Both the position numbers and the translations under genes were made by a program. A DNA stretch of 64,000 bases from Mauremys mutica (Eukaryota > Chordata > Testudines > Geoemydidae). The notes below the pieces were generated by a model. The model was not told the origin of the DNA. It worked only from the letters and a program-made list of their open reading frames with translations, and searched no databases. The stretch is from assembly GCF_020497125.1 (NCBI RefSeq), contig NC_059072.1:76701697-76765696 (forward strand). The letters are read 5' to 3'. This document shows, piece by piece, positions 33,371 to 43,789 of this stretch (position 1 is the stretch's first letter; each line of letters opens with the position of its first letter).

Positions 33371-35249
33371 ATGCCTCACAAGGTGTGGGATGATGTGGGA
33401 CATTGTGTCTGTTTTACTTTCACACATGCAGGATCACTAAATGAACTTCAACTTGAAACAAAAGCAAGATGGATCTCTTCAATACATACATCAAATACTT
33501 AAGACTGAGGCCAAAATAATCTATACACCTTACCAAGAAACTGCAAAGGAGATGACAATTGTGGTGGGATTTTAAAGCTATAGTCCGCCCCCTTATCTAA
33601 GGATAACCTCCTAGAAAAGGCAGGACAGCACCTGGGAAGTCAAGGAGTGAGCAGTAGAGCTGAATGAATAACTGATTTTTCAGTTTGAGGACTTAACCAA
33701 GGGGGTGGGGGAAAATTAGTTCAAACAGAAACAATTTTTTGGGGGTGGGGGTGGTTTGGTTGGTTTCATGGGTTTTTTTTAAACCAACATTTCTAAATGA
33801 AACACTGTTTCAAAAACCACTTTTCAATATTTTTTTCATTTTTTCAGCTGAAACTATTTGCCATATTTGACCATGAATATTTTAGTGCTCCCCAAAATGC
33901 ATTTGTGTGGCAAAGTTACTACTCACTGAAAAAAATTCCCAACTCCAGTAATCAGCACTTTGCAGGTTGAAGTCTTTCATTAAAAACTGCTATGCCCAGA
34001 ACCCCCAAGACTTCTTGTAAGAGTGAACAATTTAATCACATTAGTAGGAAAGGCACATAGATAATATATCATCAGTTTTTAATCTTTGCCATCAGCCTGG
34101 ACAGTTGATTATTTTCTTATATGCACAGCTTTTAAAACTCACTATTGATGAGCTCTTTATTAAGAAAAATGTATTCATTCTTCTACTTGCCATCTTTATT
34201 GATAATAAAATATGTGATACCTATTTATTGACACTCAGTATCTTAAGCCAGAAAGAAAGGCTTTCACAAGCTACCCAAACCCCAAGAAATCAATGGAAGT
34301 TGGCAGAAACAAGCTTCTGCAATGTTTAAGACACTGTAAGAGTATTTTGGCAACATTTCATAGATGAGATCAGGTTTTTGAACTGTACGTTCACTCTAGA
34401 AGGTGTTTTCTTAAGTACTTAAAAGGGTGAGAAATCTTAGAATGTAGTCAGTAGTTTACTGCATATAGCGATGACATGGTGTGCAGGACAAACTGAGATG
34501 AACAAAGCGTGATGTACAATTTAAAAGGTCTTGAACCCAACAAGAGACATGGGTCAGAAGTTTAGAAAAGAAAATACAGGGGGGAAGATCCTCAGCTGAT
34601 TTAAGTCTGCAGAGTTCCACTGGCTTCAAAGAAGCTACACTTAGTTACACCAATTAAAATCTGACCTGGCATGCCTTAGTTATCTGGGAAATAGAAATCA
34701 AATGTGGTGAAATGATAACCAAGAAGACAGAACCCAGCAGGAAAAGATCCATGGGTTTCATTCTGTAAATAATTCCTAAAATAAACGTATGGTTTTGAAA
34801 GAGTTGAGTTAGTATCTCCCACAAAGTCACAAAATTGCATGCTTGACAAGCCTGATACAGCTATAGATGAGCTTAAAGTACAGGAGTAGATTCTCAATTG
34901 CTACATTGATAAAACTCCCACTGACTTTCAGAATTAGGCCCCTTGTCTATGTGCTAGTGCCAAGATCTTTTGACTTGGTCTCAAAGGTGCAGTCCCCAAT
35001 ATCCCAGACTGTATTAAGGGTTGAGTTTCCTAGACCCTTGTAAAGCTCTTGTTGTTATGCACAGCATAACAGGAACCAGACACAGAATAAAGCAAATCTG
35101 TCACACACCCCTAAAGCACCGAATGATCATTAAAAACCACATGGCAAAACTCCTATTATTTCCAAGTGAACTAGGAACTGGCTAATACAGAAAGTAGTTA
35201 ATGTTAAGCATTTCATCAGCTCAGATAACGGCCATCACGGTAAATATAA
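33371..35249. other. Mostly unassigned; MITE fragment at 34586-34670
   Basis: 34586-34670 (GATCCTCAGCTGATTTAAGT to TTACACCAATTAAAATCTGACC) is a decayed palindromic MITE of a common amniote style. The rest contains nothing I can name. Confidence 0.4.
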
Positions 35250-35279
35250 ATAACATGTATTGATGATGACAGAGTCTCA

Positions 35280-35850
35280 CGTCAATATCAACATATAAGA
35301 AATCATCAAACAGTATAGATAAACACTCATCTGTTAGGTCAGACCCATGAGAGAACCACAAACATGGCTACATGTGGGACAGACACATACAGCCACATTG
35401 CAGGCTGTTGAATCCTTGCCTTGCACTACTCACTTTTTCCACATAAGGTGTTAATGTACCTTGATTCAAAGCGGTTAACAGTGACATGGCAAATCTGCCA
35501 CCACCTTGCTCTGTTCCTTCCCAGTTGCTGGGGTCAGCCAGACATGCTTTCAAGTTTGATTTCATTTGTACTGCCACCAAGAGAAGCACGGGAAAGGTGC
35601 CTTCCTTTAACTGACCATAAAATATCATCTCAAGGATTCTTGAGTTGGCCATATGCATGAAATACTCAGACCAACAAAGCTGAGCTTTTAAGAGTGCTTT
35701 GAATGCCAGACATCTGATAATGAGTAAGGATTTTGATTTTGCGAATCTTGTCCCACCATTTGACTCTGCAGGGGACCAAGGACAGAACACATGGAACTGA
35801 TCAAAATTTCCTAATATGGCCACAATATGTTGTCAATGTCTCATTGCTGG
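35280..35850 (-). pseudogene. Non-LTR retrotransposon C-terminal remnant
   Basis: On minus, shifting frames give HAYGQLKNP (decayed GHV.RM region), then DDIL..VKGR (family LYGEL..GKR), PQQLGRNRARWWQICH (WE..A.DR..WR) and VNRFESRYINTL, followed by KARIQQPAM. This order matches the end of ORF2 in a family of LINEs whose RT is followed by an LRW.GHV.RM block and a CCHC/C2H2-like tail. Stops occur every 20-40 codons. I cannot assign the clade. The 151-codon minus frame at 35368-35823 is partly an off-frame opening through the same sequence. Confidence 0.6.
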
Positions 35851-36034
35851 GATTCCCTCTAAGACCTTTTCCACTCAGCTTATCCAGAGCACCTTGTCCA
35901 GTTCTGGGAAAACACTTCATTCAGTTTTCTGAGATCCAAAAAACTCAGTTTGATTCCAGATTTCATCACTCACATTCCTTTATTCTGCATACAGCAAAGC
36001 TACATTGAGTTGGTCAGACTCAAGCATAGAGGGT

Positions 36035-37219
36035 AGATATGATTAGATAACTGGCTCTGTGGATATGGGGAAAGCGGTGGATGTGACATATCTTGACTTT
36101 AGCAAAGCTTTTGATACAGTCTCCTACAGTATTCTTGCCAGCAAGTTAAAAAGTATGGATTGGATGAGTGGACTATAAGGTGGATAGAAAGCTGTCTAGA
36201 TTGTCGGGCTCAACGGGTAGTGATCAATGGCTCGATGTCTAGTTGGCAGCCGGTATCAAGCGGAGTTCCCCCGGGGTCAGTCCTATTCAACATCTTTATT
36301 AATGATCTGGATGATGGGATTAATTGTACCCTCAGCAAATTTGGAGATGACAGTAAACTGGGGGGCGGGGAAGGTAGATACGCTGGAGGGTAGGGATAGG
36401 GTCCAGAGTAACCTAGACAAATTGGAGGATTGAGCCAAAAGAAATCTGATGACGTTCAACAAAGGACAAGTGCAAAGTGCTGCACTTAGGATGGAAGAAT
36501 CCCATGCACTGCTACAGGCTAAGCAGCAGTTCTGCAGAAAAGGACCTGGGGATTACAGTGTACGAGAAGCTGGATATGAGTCAGCAGTGTATCCTTGTTG
36601 CCAAGAAGGCCAACGGCATATTGGTCTGTATTAGTAGGAGCATTGTCAGCAGATTGAGGGAAGTGATTATTCCCCTCTATTCAACTCTGGTGAGGCCACA
36701 CCTGGAGTATTGCATCCAGTTTTGGTCTCCCCATTACGGAAGGGATGTGGACAAATTGGAGAGAGTCCAGCGGAGGTCAACAAAAATTATTAGGGGGCTG
36801 AGGCACATGATTTACGAGGAGAGGCCGAGGGAACTGGGGTTATTTAGTCTGCAGAAGAGAAGAGTGAGGGATAATTTGATAGCAGCCTTCAACTACCTGA
36901 AGAGCGGTTCCAAAGAGGTTGGAGCTAGGCTGTTCTCAGTGCTGGCAGATGACAGAACAAGAAGCAATGGTCTCAAGTTGCAGTGGGGGAGGTCTAGGTT
37001 GGATATTAGGAAACACTATTTCACTAGGAGGGTGGTGAAGCACTGGAATGGGTTACTTAGGGAGGTGGTGGAATCTCTATCCTTAGAGGTTTTTAAGGCC
37101 CAGTTTGACAAAGCCTTGGCTGGGCTTATTTAGTTGGTGTTGGTTCTGCTTTGAGCAGAGGATTGGACTAGATGACCTCCTGAGGTCTCTTCCAACCCTA
37201 ATATTCTGTGATTCTATAT
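36035..37219 (+). mobile_element. CR1 LINE, 5'-truncated, best-preserved copy
   Basis: Begins in mid polymerase domain ([24 protein letters not shown] text at about 36065) and ends with the CR1 3' tail GACCTCCTGAGGTCTCTTCC...ATTCTGTGATTCTAT at 37219. 5' truncation is usual for CR1. No target duplication is expected or seen. It is the least decayed LINE in the window and so probably the youngest. Confidence 0.9.
36065..37133 (+). pseudogene. CR1 ORF2 reverse transcriptase, C-terminal half
   Basis: Landmarks in order: [10 protein letters not shown] (RT motif A, catalytic Asp), SGVPPGSVL (motif B), then FNIFINDL and [10 protein letters not shown], where the catalytic FADD box has become FGDD. 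After a frameshift comes a 218-codon open frame (36477-37133) through [48 protein letters not shown] and HWNGLLREVVESLSLEVFKAQFDKALA. In active elements this polymerase copies CR1 RNA at the nicked target. At least two frame breaks (about 36390 and 36470) and the missing N-terminus make it inactive. Confidence 0.85.
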
Positions 37220-38189
37220 GAGGGCATACCACACACCCAAAATTACCCCCAAAAACCCTCTTCCTTTATATGCATGTACACATTACATTGCATCACATGT
37301 TTTAGGATTGGCTTGGTTATTTTACAGGAACTAATCTGTGTGCAGCATGCTCACTCCACGTGCTGTTCACGCAGAACCTGATATTTACATTCCAGGTTTA
37401 TCCTGTTCATTTTCCCTAGCATCCAGGTGTTCCTGCTTATCTGAGCTAGCACAGAAACGATACTCCAGCATACTGCTGGTTAAGCCCCTATTTACAACTT
37501 AACCTTCCATTCACCTTCCCCGTCATGCCCACTAAGAAATGAGGCAAGTTACTTATGTCAAGTGAGGCCTACACTCACAACCATATAGAAATGTTGCAAG
37601 CACAACTGCCAGACAGACATTTAATTCAGTGCTTATTTTGACACCCCTACTATTCCGTAGGCATAGCACAAGATGTAAGAATGGAAAAATATAAAAAAGC
37701 AGTAGATATTACTATGAAAATGTTTCTAACAGATTACCAGCACTGAACAGAGATGGGCTAGTAAGAGTTTATCAAGGTAATCAGTAATAGCAATCAGCTC
37801 CGAGAAAGATGAAAATAGAAACTCCAAAATCACATACTGTGAAGCCAATAGATGGAACAGAGAAACTGCAGTGAGCTTTCAAATGGAGACTACCTGCAGA
37901 GAGGATTTGTTACAGCTATAGAAGAGGTAGGAAATTGTCAGCTTTCAAGAAGAATGGAAAACCAAAAGAAAATAATGAACAAGAACAGGGTTACAGAGTT
38001 ATTTAAAATCTAAACATTTGTTCAATTGAAATACAGTATATTTCAAACCTACAGTAAACTGTAACCGATATTCGAACATTGCACAAACCTGAAATATTAC
38101 TAGGTTGCAAAGTGAAATCTAGTCATACAATTTCAAACTAAATATATTCCATACATTAAGGACTTAATCTGGGATTATGGTACGATTAA
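37220..38189. other. Unassigned stretch
   Basis: No gene. CTTTATATGCATG (about 37263) and CTTTATTCTGC (about 35978), on either side of the CR1, would read as TATA and AATAAA on minus. An old antisense LTR split by the CR1 is possible, but no termini were found. Confidence 0.35.
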
Positions 38190-38411
38190 GGCTTCAAAAT
38201 AGGAACACAAGACTCAAATGGACCTCCTAGATCAGTGACTCCAGTCCCCTGCTACATCAGACAACTGTGTCACATAATCCCATTCATAAGTTTATCAACT
38301 CCATTTTAAAACTAGTAAGGCTTCTGGCCCCCACTGCCCTTATTGGAAGACTGTTCTAGAACTTCACTCCTCTGATGGCAAGAAACCTTATTCCACTGTC
38401 CAACCTAAATA

Positions 38412-38598
38412 CACCTCTACCCGGATATAACGCGACCCGATATAACACGAATTAGGATATAATGCGGTAAAGCAGTGCTCTGGGGGGTGGGGCTGCACAC
38501 TCCGGTGGATCAAAGCAAGTTCGATATAACGCGGTTTCACCTATAATGCGGTAAGATTTTTTGGCTCCTGAGGACAGCATTATATTGGGGTAGAGGTG
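38412..38598. mobile_element. Mariner-type MITE, 187 bp
   Basis: Termini CACCTCTACCCGGATATAAC and TATATTGGGGTAGAGGTG are inverted repeats, flanked by TA at 38410-38411 and 38599-38600. Several internal GATATAACGCG-type repeats are mirrored across the element. No coding capacity. Confidence 0.9.
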
Positions 38599-38861
38599 TA
38601 TATTCATGGCCAGTTTATACCCATTTGTTCTTGTCCTTTTATTTAAATAGCTGTTTTCTCTCCCTGGTGTTTGATCCCCGTTCCTCCTCACCTCCCATCT
38701 ACCCCCTCTGAAAAAATCCTACACGTGTGTTTATAGAGTGCATATCTCCACTCAGCCTTCATTTTCCCAGACTAAACACATCAAGCTCTTCCAGTTTTCT
38801 TTCATAAAATAGGGCCCCCATAGCCTGATCACCCTCGTAATCCTTCTCTGTATGTTCCAGG

Positions 38862-39236
38862 CTAATTCAACTTTCTTGAACATGGTACACAGTATTTCAG
38901 ATGGACTAATTGGTGGCTCATAGTCACCCTGTGATCACTTAACACAGCCTTGTATTTTCCCTCCTCTATTGTTCCCAACAGATCAGCCCTCCACTTAGAG
39001 CAGACATTTTTGTTATTAATCCCTATGTGCAGGACCTTGCACATTGTACTACTAAATTTCATCACATTTCTATTACTCCAGTCCTCAGGGTCATCCAGTT
39101 TTGCCTTTGTATATTCTGATCCTCCTCTATTCACAATGTCTTCCAACTTTGTGCCAGTCCATTTCATTGTCATTCTTCTATTTTTTGTGCCAAGATCATT
39201 AATGAAAATACTAAATAAGAATGGTCCAAGGATCAA
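38862..39236 (-). pseudogene. CR1/L3 reverse transcriptase fragment, minus
   Basis: A 124-codon minus frame opens with GPFLFSIFINDL (the text after RT motif B) and continues with KAKLDDPEDWSNRNVMKFSS and CKVLHIGINNKN, matching CR1 text DLDRLEDWANRNLMKFN..KCKVLHLG. The FADD catalytic box between these blocks is lost to an in-frame deletion (GTKNRRMTMKW occupies its place). It belongs to the larger minus-strand element. Confidence 0.8.
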
Positions 39237-39879
39237 GCCTTGAGGAACTAACCCACCTCCCCCAGCCTGACAGTTCTCCTTTCAGTACAACCTGTTGTCG
39301 TCTCCTCTTTAGACAGTTTCTTACCCACTTTACAATTGTTATACTAATCCCGATCTTCTACAGCTTCTCCATGAATCAATTACATGTGGTACCATATCAA
39401 ATGCCTTACTAAAGTTCAGGTTAGTCTGGCACGCTCTTCCTTTTAGTAAATCCAAGCTGCATTTTATCCCATTTGTCACTGCCCTCCACATCATTATTCT
39501 TTCCTTCAATGTTTCTTATAAAGTATTGCATGCTATTGAGGTTAGACTAATGGGTCTGTAGTTTCCTGGATCACTTTTTCCCTTTCTTAAATATACATAC
39601 TGTGTTTGCTGTCCTCCAGTCACACAAGACCCATCTCTGGTTTGATAGAGTTATTAAATATCCTTGCTACCAGTCTAGTAATTTCACATGCCAGTTCTTT
39701 TGGTATTCTGGGATGGAGATTACCAATTCCTCTTGATTTGAATGCACTAACCTCTGAGTTTTGCTTCTACCAAGAATGTGGTCATATCCATTTCTATATA
39801 TGCATTCTGACTAGCCATACTGCCTTTGCCTCTATATTATCAGACTTATTAAAAACTCAGACAAAGTATTAATTTAGAT

Positions 39880-40181
39880 CAGGGAAAATCCGCTGGTGGG
39901 CTGGGACAGTTTGTTTACCTGCAATGTCCAGAGGTTCAGCTGCTCACAGCTCCCACTGGCTGCAGTTCACCATTCCAGGCCAATGGGGGCTGCAGGAAGT
40001 GGCAGCCAGCACATCCCTCGGCCCACGCCACTTCCCGCAGCCCCCATTGGCCTGGAAGGGCGAACCGTGGCCAGTGGGAGCTGTGATCGGCCAAACCTGT
40101 GAATGCTGCAGGTAAACAAACCATTCCGGCCTGCCATCAGATATCACTGACAGTCCACGCGCCAAAGGTTGCCGATCCCTG
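39880..40181. mobile_element. Palindromic hAT MITE (copy 2), perfect TSD
   Basis: 302 bp, starting CAGGGAAAATCC and ending GTTGCCGATCCCTG, with an exact 8-bp duplication ATTTAGAT (39872-39879 and 40182-40189). The interior hairpin (CCAGGCCAATGGGGGCTGC and its complement) is shared with the copy at 12804. It lies in decayed LINE sequence. Frames such as 39936-40124 minus are palindrome artefacts. Confidence 0.95.
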
Positions 40182-40640
40182 ATTTAGATTTTGGGCCATA
40201 CCTGGATTTTTTTTTAATCTCTACTTCATCCTCACAACTCCATAGCATCCCCCACATCTTTTCTTGTTTTCTATTTACATATATGCCTAAAGACCCCTTA
40301 CTATTTATTGTAATTTCCTTTGCAATGTGTAACTCAGCTTGACTTTTAGCAATTCTCATTTTATCGCTACACTTTCTTACCTCCAACGCGTGGCTTGGAG
40401 TCCATTTTCTCATTCTTTGAAGGCTCTGTGCTTATTCCTAATATCCTTATTGAGGTTGTTATTCATCCAGTTAGGTATGGAACCCTTCTTGGGATGCAAA
40501 TTCCAGATAGTTTTTGTACCTTTGACAAAGAAATGTCAAGTCTTCTTTACATTTTGGTCCATGAGCTCTTCGGATGAGTTGGCTTCACTAATTAGTTCCC
40601 TTAATTTTTCAGTCTCCCTTTTGCAGCTGAAAAGATTTGA

Positions 40641-41479
40641 CCTTTAATGTATGCACTGGATAATTAAAAATGCAAATAGCATTGTACTAGTACACATAAA
40701 TACAAATGTCTTATCTAAATTTCAGATCCCAGAACAGTGTATGTGGTATGAAACGATATGCAGCATACATTACTAACATTAAATATCTGAGACCAGATTT
40801 TCTGTTGGGTTCAGCAAGACGTGAGTGACGGTGGTCAGAGATCTGGTCATGGATCACTCATTCTTTTCTTCACCTTGGACATGGGTCCATATTGAAGGGC
40901 TACTGTAACATCTGCTAGCTAACTGCTTATGGGAGAATCTCCATGTGACCATAAATGAAGCAGGCCAAACCAAGTCTTCACCCACAGCATGCTCCTGGCA
41001 TTCTTCCTGCACCGGAGGCTGTGGGGCTGGTGGCATAAGAGCTGGCTACATTAGCTCTGTGCTCACTGGGGACTCCACCCCGCTGGAGAATCTTCAGGTA
41101 GGGGTTTGGGGCCAGTCTGTGCTCTCTTTCACCACCTCAGTGTCATAAAAGGGAACAGAGTAGAGCAGGAAATGTTCCCCTGATATAACAATTTAACTGA
41201 GTATATTGTAAGTTTTAGAGGTGGGGAGGGAGACGGTTTTCTCTGTGAGAAGAAGCTAAGGAATGCATATCAAATGAAACACAGAGTTATATACATCAAT
41301 TTTTTCCTGGTTGCTGATGGACTGAGACAAATTGATTAATTTGTCAGATCTGATATCAAATTAAAAAGAGAGTTTGGACTGAATTGCGCAGTTGTCATAT
41401 TCAAGTATCATATAATTTTCTATAAGTCTTCACTAAAAAGTAATTTATCACTATGCTAATCAAGAGATAATTTCTCAGT
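40641..41479. other. Unassigned stretch
   Basis: No gene or repeat end recognised. Confidence 0.45.
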
Positions 41480-42632
41480 TCGAAAGAGAAGGGATAGGCT
41501 ATGTTATGGGCAAGATAATGGAGTGGCTGGTACGGGATTCAATTAATAAAGAATTAAAGGAGGGTAATGTAATTGATGCCAATCAACATGGGTTTATGGA
41601 AAATAGATCCCGTCAAACTAATTCGATATCTTTTTTTGATGAGATTACAAGCTAGTACAATATAAAATTACCATGACACACATTAAATCAATTAAAAGCT
41701 GGCTAACTGATAGGTCTCAAAATGTAATTGTAAACGGGGAATCATCATTAAGGACATATGTTTCCAGTGAGATCCTGCAGGGATCAGTTCTTGACTCTAC
41801 ACTAGTTAACATTTTGTTTTATCAAAGACCTGGAAGAAACAAAGAATTGTCACTGATAAAGGCTGTAGATGACACAAAAATTGGGGCAGTGGAAAATAAT
41901 GAAGATACAGGTCATCGATACAGAGGGATCTGAATCACCTGATGAGCTTGGCACAAGGCGGGGATTTCCAAACTTGGTTCCCAGATTGTTCGCGAGATGG
42001 ATTGTTTACCTGAGCATCCGCAGGTATGGCCGTTCGCAACTCCCAGTGGCTTTGGTTTACTGTTCCTGGCCAATGGGAGCTGCGGGAAGCGGTGGCCCGA
42101 CCCACGCAGCTTCCCGCAGCTCCCATTGGCCAGGAACGGCGAACCACAGCCCCTGGGAGCTGCGAGCAGCTGTATCTGTGGATGCTTAGGTAAACTAAGC
42201 ATCTTGCAGCCCACCAGAGACTTACCCTGAACAAGCTGTGAACCAAGTTTGGAATCCCTGGCACAAGCAAACAATTTGCATTTTAATATGACTAAATGTA
42301 AATGTATATACCCAGGAACAAAGAATGTAGGCATATTTGCAGGATGCGGGAGTTCTATCCTGGGAAGCAGTGACTCTGAAAAGGGTAAAGGGGTTGTCGT
42401 GGATAATCAGCTGACCATGAGCTCCCTGTGTGATGCTGTGGCCAAAAGGGCTAACATGATTTTAGGATGCATAAACAGGGAAATCATGAGTAGGAGTAGA
42501 GACATTATTTTACCCTTTTATTTGGCTCTGTTGTGACTGCTGCTGGAAATCTGGTGTCCACAATTCAAGAAGGATGTTGATACATTGGAGAGGGTTTAAA
42601 GAAGAGCCATAAGAATGAATAAACAAGTAAAG
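41480..42632 (+). pseudogene. CR1/L3 LINE polymerase remnant, plus strand
   Basis: Frames give IGYVMGKIMEWLVRDSINKE and DANQHGFMENRSRQTNSISF (RT fingers, family text HGF..GRS..TNLL.F). Then come a decayed motif A region, SWLTDRSQNVIVNGESS, and DDTKIG (the FADD block reduced to VDDTKIG). After the nested MITE the text resumes with CKCIYPGTKN, KGVVVDNQLTMSSLC and VHNSRRMLIHWRGF-like sequence near 42570. The copy is interrupted at 41959-42260 by a hAT MITE and at 42633 by an LTR; the 3' end resumes at 43264. Confidence 0.75.
41959..42260. mobile_element. Palindromic hAT MITE (copy 3) inside the LINE
   Basis: 302 bp. Ends CGGGGATTTCCAAACTTGG and CCAAGTTTGGAATCCCTG. Flanks GCACAAGG (41951-41958) and GCACAAGC (42261-42268) match at 7 of 8. 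The interior shares the CCAATGGGAGCTGCGGGAAG hairpin. LINE text is continuous across the insertion, which confirms the boundaries. Confidence 0.9.
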
Positions 42633-43263
42633 TGTAACTGGGTATACTAGCCCTTTGGCCCTTGAGGGGGCCAGAAGACCCCATTCCAGGAACATTGGAA
42701 CAAACAGAGGCACAGGAATGATCAAAGCCAGAACAGCGGAAGCAGTCCCAGGGAATTAGTAATTGGGTGGACACAGTCCCAGACACTATCCCTTTAAGGG
42801 CCCAGGATCAAAAGCCCTGTAGTTTAGAGTGGGCCAGGGCTCAGACACTCTCCCTGCCAATCAGGAGGAGCTCTCTGAATGATGGCAATATATATGCTGC
42901 CTCTTCCCTGAGAACAAGAGTGATGATGACAGGAGAAAGATGCCTGAGACAGAAGGCTGAGCTCGAGATAGAAATGGGTGGGAGTGACAATACTGTGAAG
43001 AGCAGTGTCTGATAGAAGTGCCAGAGATGACTATGATTCTTTGTGTTATGGTGATGGACTTTATTTCTTGGACTTTGAGAATTATTTTTGAACTGTTTCA
43101 GTTATTAAATCAGCCCCAGAGTAGGGGTGGTGGTAGCCACAAGCAAAGCTGTGGGAGGATGGAATAGTTATATAGGGCTCTGAAGGAGGAACACAAAGGC
43201 AGATCATTACAGGACCAGCTCAGGGCCATGGGGAGATGCTCAGGTTGCAGTTGCCATGCAACA
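42633..43263 (+). mobile_element. Solo LTR inside the LINE, about 631 bp
   Basis: LINE text stops at ACAAGTAAAG and resumes at ATTAGAAAACATGCC. The intervening block begins TGTAACTGGG and ends ATGCAACA. It has a TATA-like CAATATATATGC (about 42888) and an ATTAAA poly(A) variant (about 43104) in plus order. The 5-bp duplication is not exact (TAAAG versus ATTAG), so the boundaries may be off by a few bases. Confidence 0.6.
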
Positions 43264-43690
43264 ATTAGAAAACATGCCTTAAAGTGATAGACTCAAGGAG
43301 ATCAATCTATTTAATTTAACAAAGAGAAGGTTAAGGAGTGACTTGATTACAAACTGAAAGTGCCTATATGAAGAACAAATATTTATAATGGGCTTTTCAA
43401 TCTGAAAGAGAAAGGAATAACACAATCCAATGGCTGGAAGAAGCAAGACAAATTCAGACGGAAATAAGGTGTACATTTTTAATGGTGAGGGTAGTTGACC
43501 ATTGGAACAATTTACCTAGGGCCATGGTGGAGTCTCCTTCACTGATCATTTTTAAATCAAGATTTGATTTTTTCCTATAAAAGATACATTCTGTGAGTTA
43601 TTTTGGGAAGTTCTGTGTCCTGTGTTATACAGATCATCAGACTATATAGACAATGGTCCTTTCTGGCCTTGGAATCTATCAATAGTTTGA
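43264..43690 (+). mobile_element. 3' end of the CR1/L3 LINE
   Basis: Continuation of the element at 41480: TTAACAAAGAGAAGGTTAAG, then CATTGGAACAATTTACCTAG, ending with GGCCTTGGAATCTATCAAT. It aligns by eye with the 3' end at 29400-29820. Confidence 0.8.
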
Positions 43691-43756
43691 GAATGAAATA
43701 TCTAGGACTACATTGTTAAAAATTCCTTAAACTTGTCCACAAAAATTGTGAATGTT

Positions 43757-43786
43757 CACACACACATACACACACACACACACACA
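43757..43786. repeat. CA microsatellite
   Basis: About 15 CA units with one CATA interruption. Confidence 0.95.
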
Positions 43787-43789
43787 ATG

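Larger units (their letters stand above)
38190..40640 (-). mobile_element. Old CR1/L3-clade LINE, minus strand, with two nested MITEs
   Basis: The plus sequence reads as antisense CR1: the 3' end lies near 38190-38400 (TCTAGAACTTCACTCCTCTGATGGCAAG style). Then antisense RT follows (minus frame 38862-39236 with GPFLFSIFINDLG, KLDDPEDWSNRNVMKF and CKVLHIG). Beyond that is more upstream ORF2 text to about 40640. It is heavily decayed. A mariner MITE (38412-38598) and a hAT MITE (39880-40181) interrupt it, so both are younger. Confidence 0.7.

Noticed and set aside
35368..35823. Novel 151-residue minus-strand protein
   Set aside because: The frame runs through LINE RT-tail text recognisable in alternating frames, so it is a decayed retrotransposon, not a gene.
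37220..37600. Antisense LTR split by the CR1 at 36035
   Set aside because: TATA-like and AATAAA-like signals lie on either side of the CR1, but no TG...CA ends or 5-bp duplication could be found.
38862..39236. Independent 124-residue gene on minus
   Set aside because: It contains GPFLFSIFINDL and CKVLHIG, standard CR1 reverse transcriptase text, and lies inside a longer minus-strand LINE.
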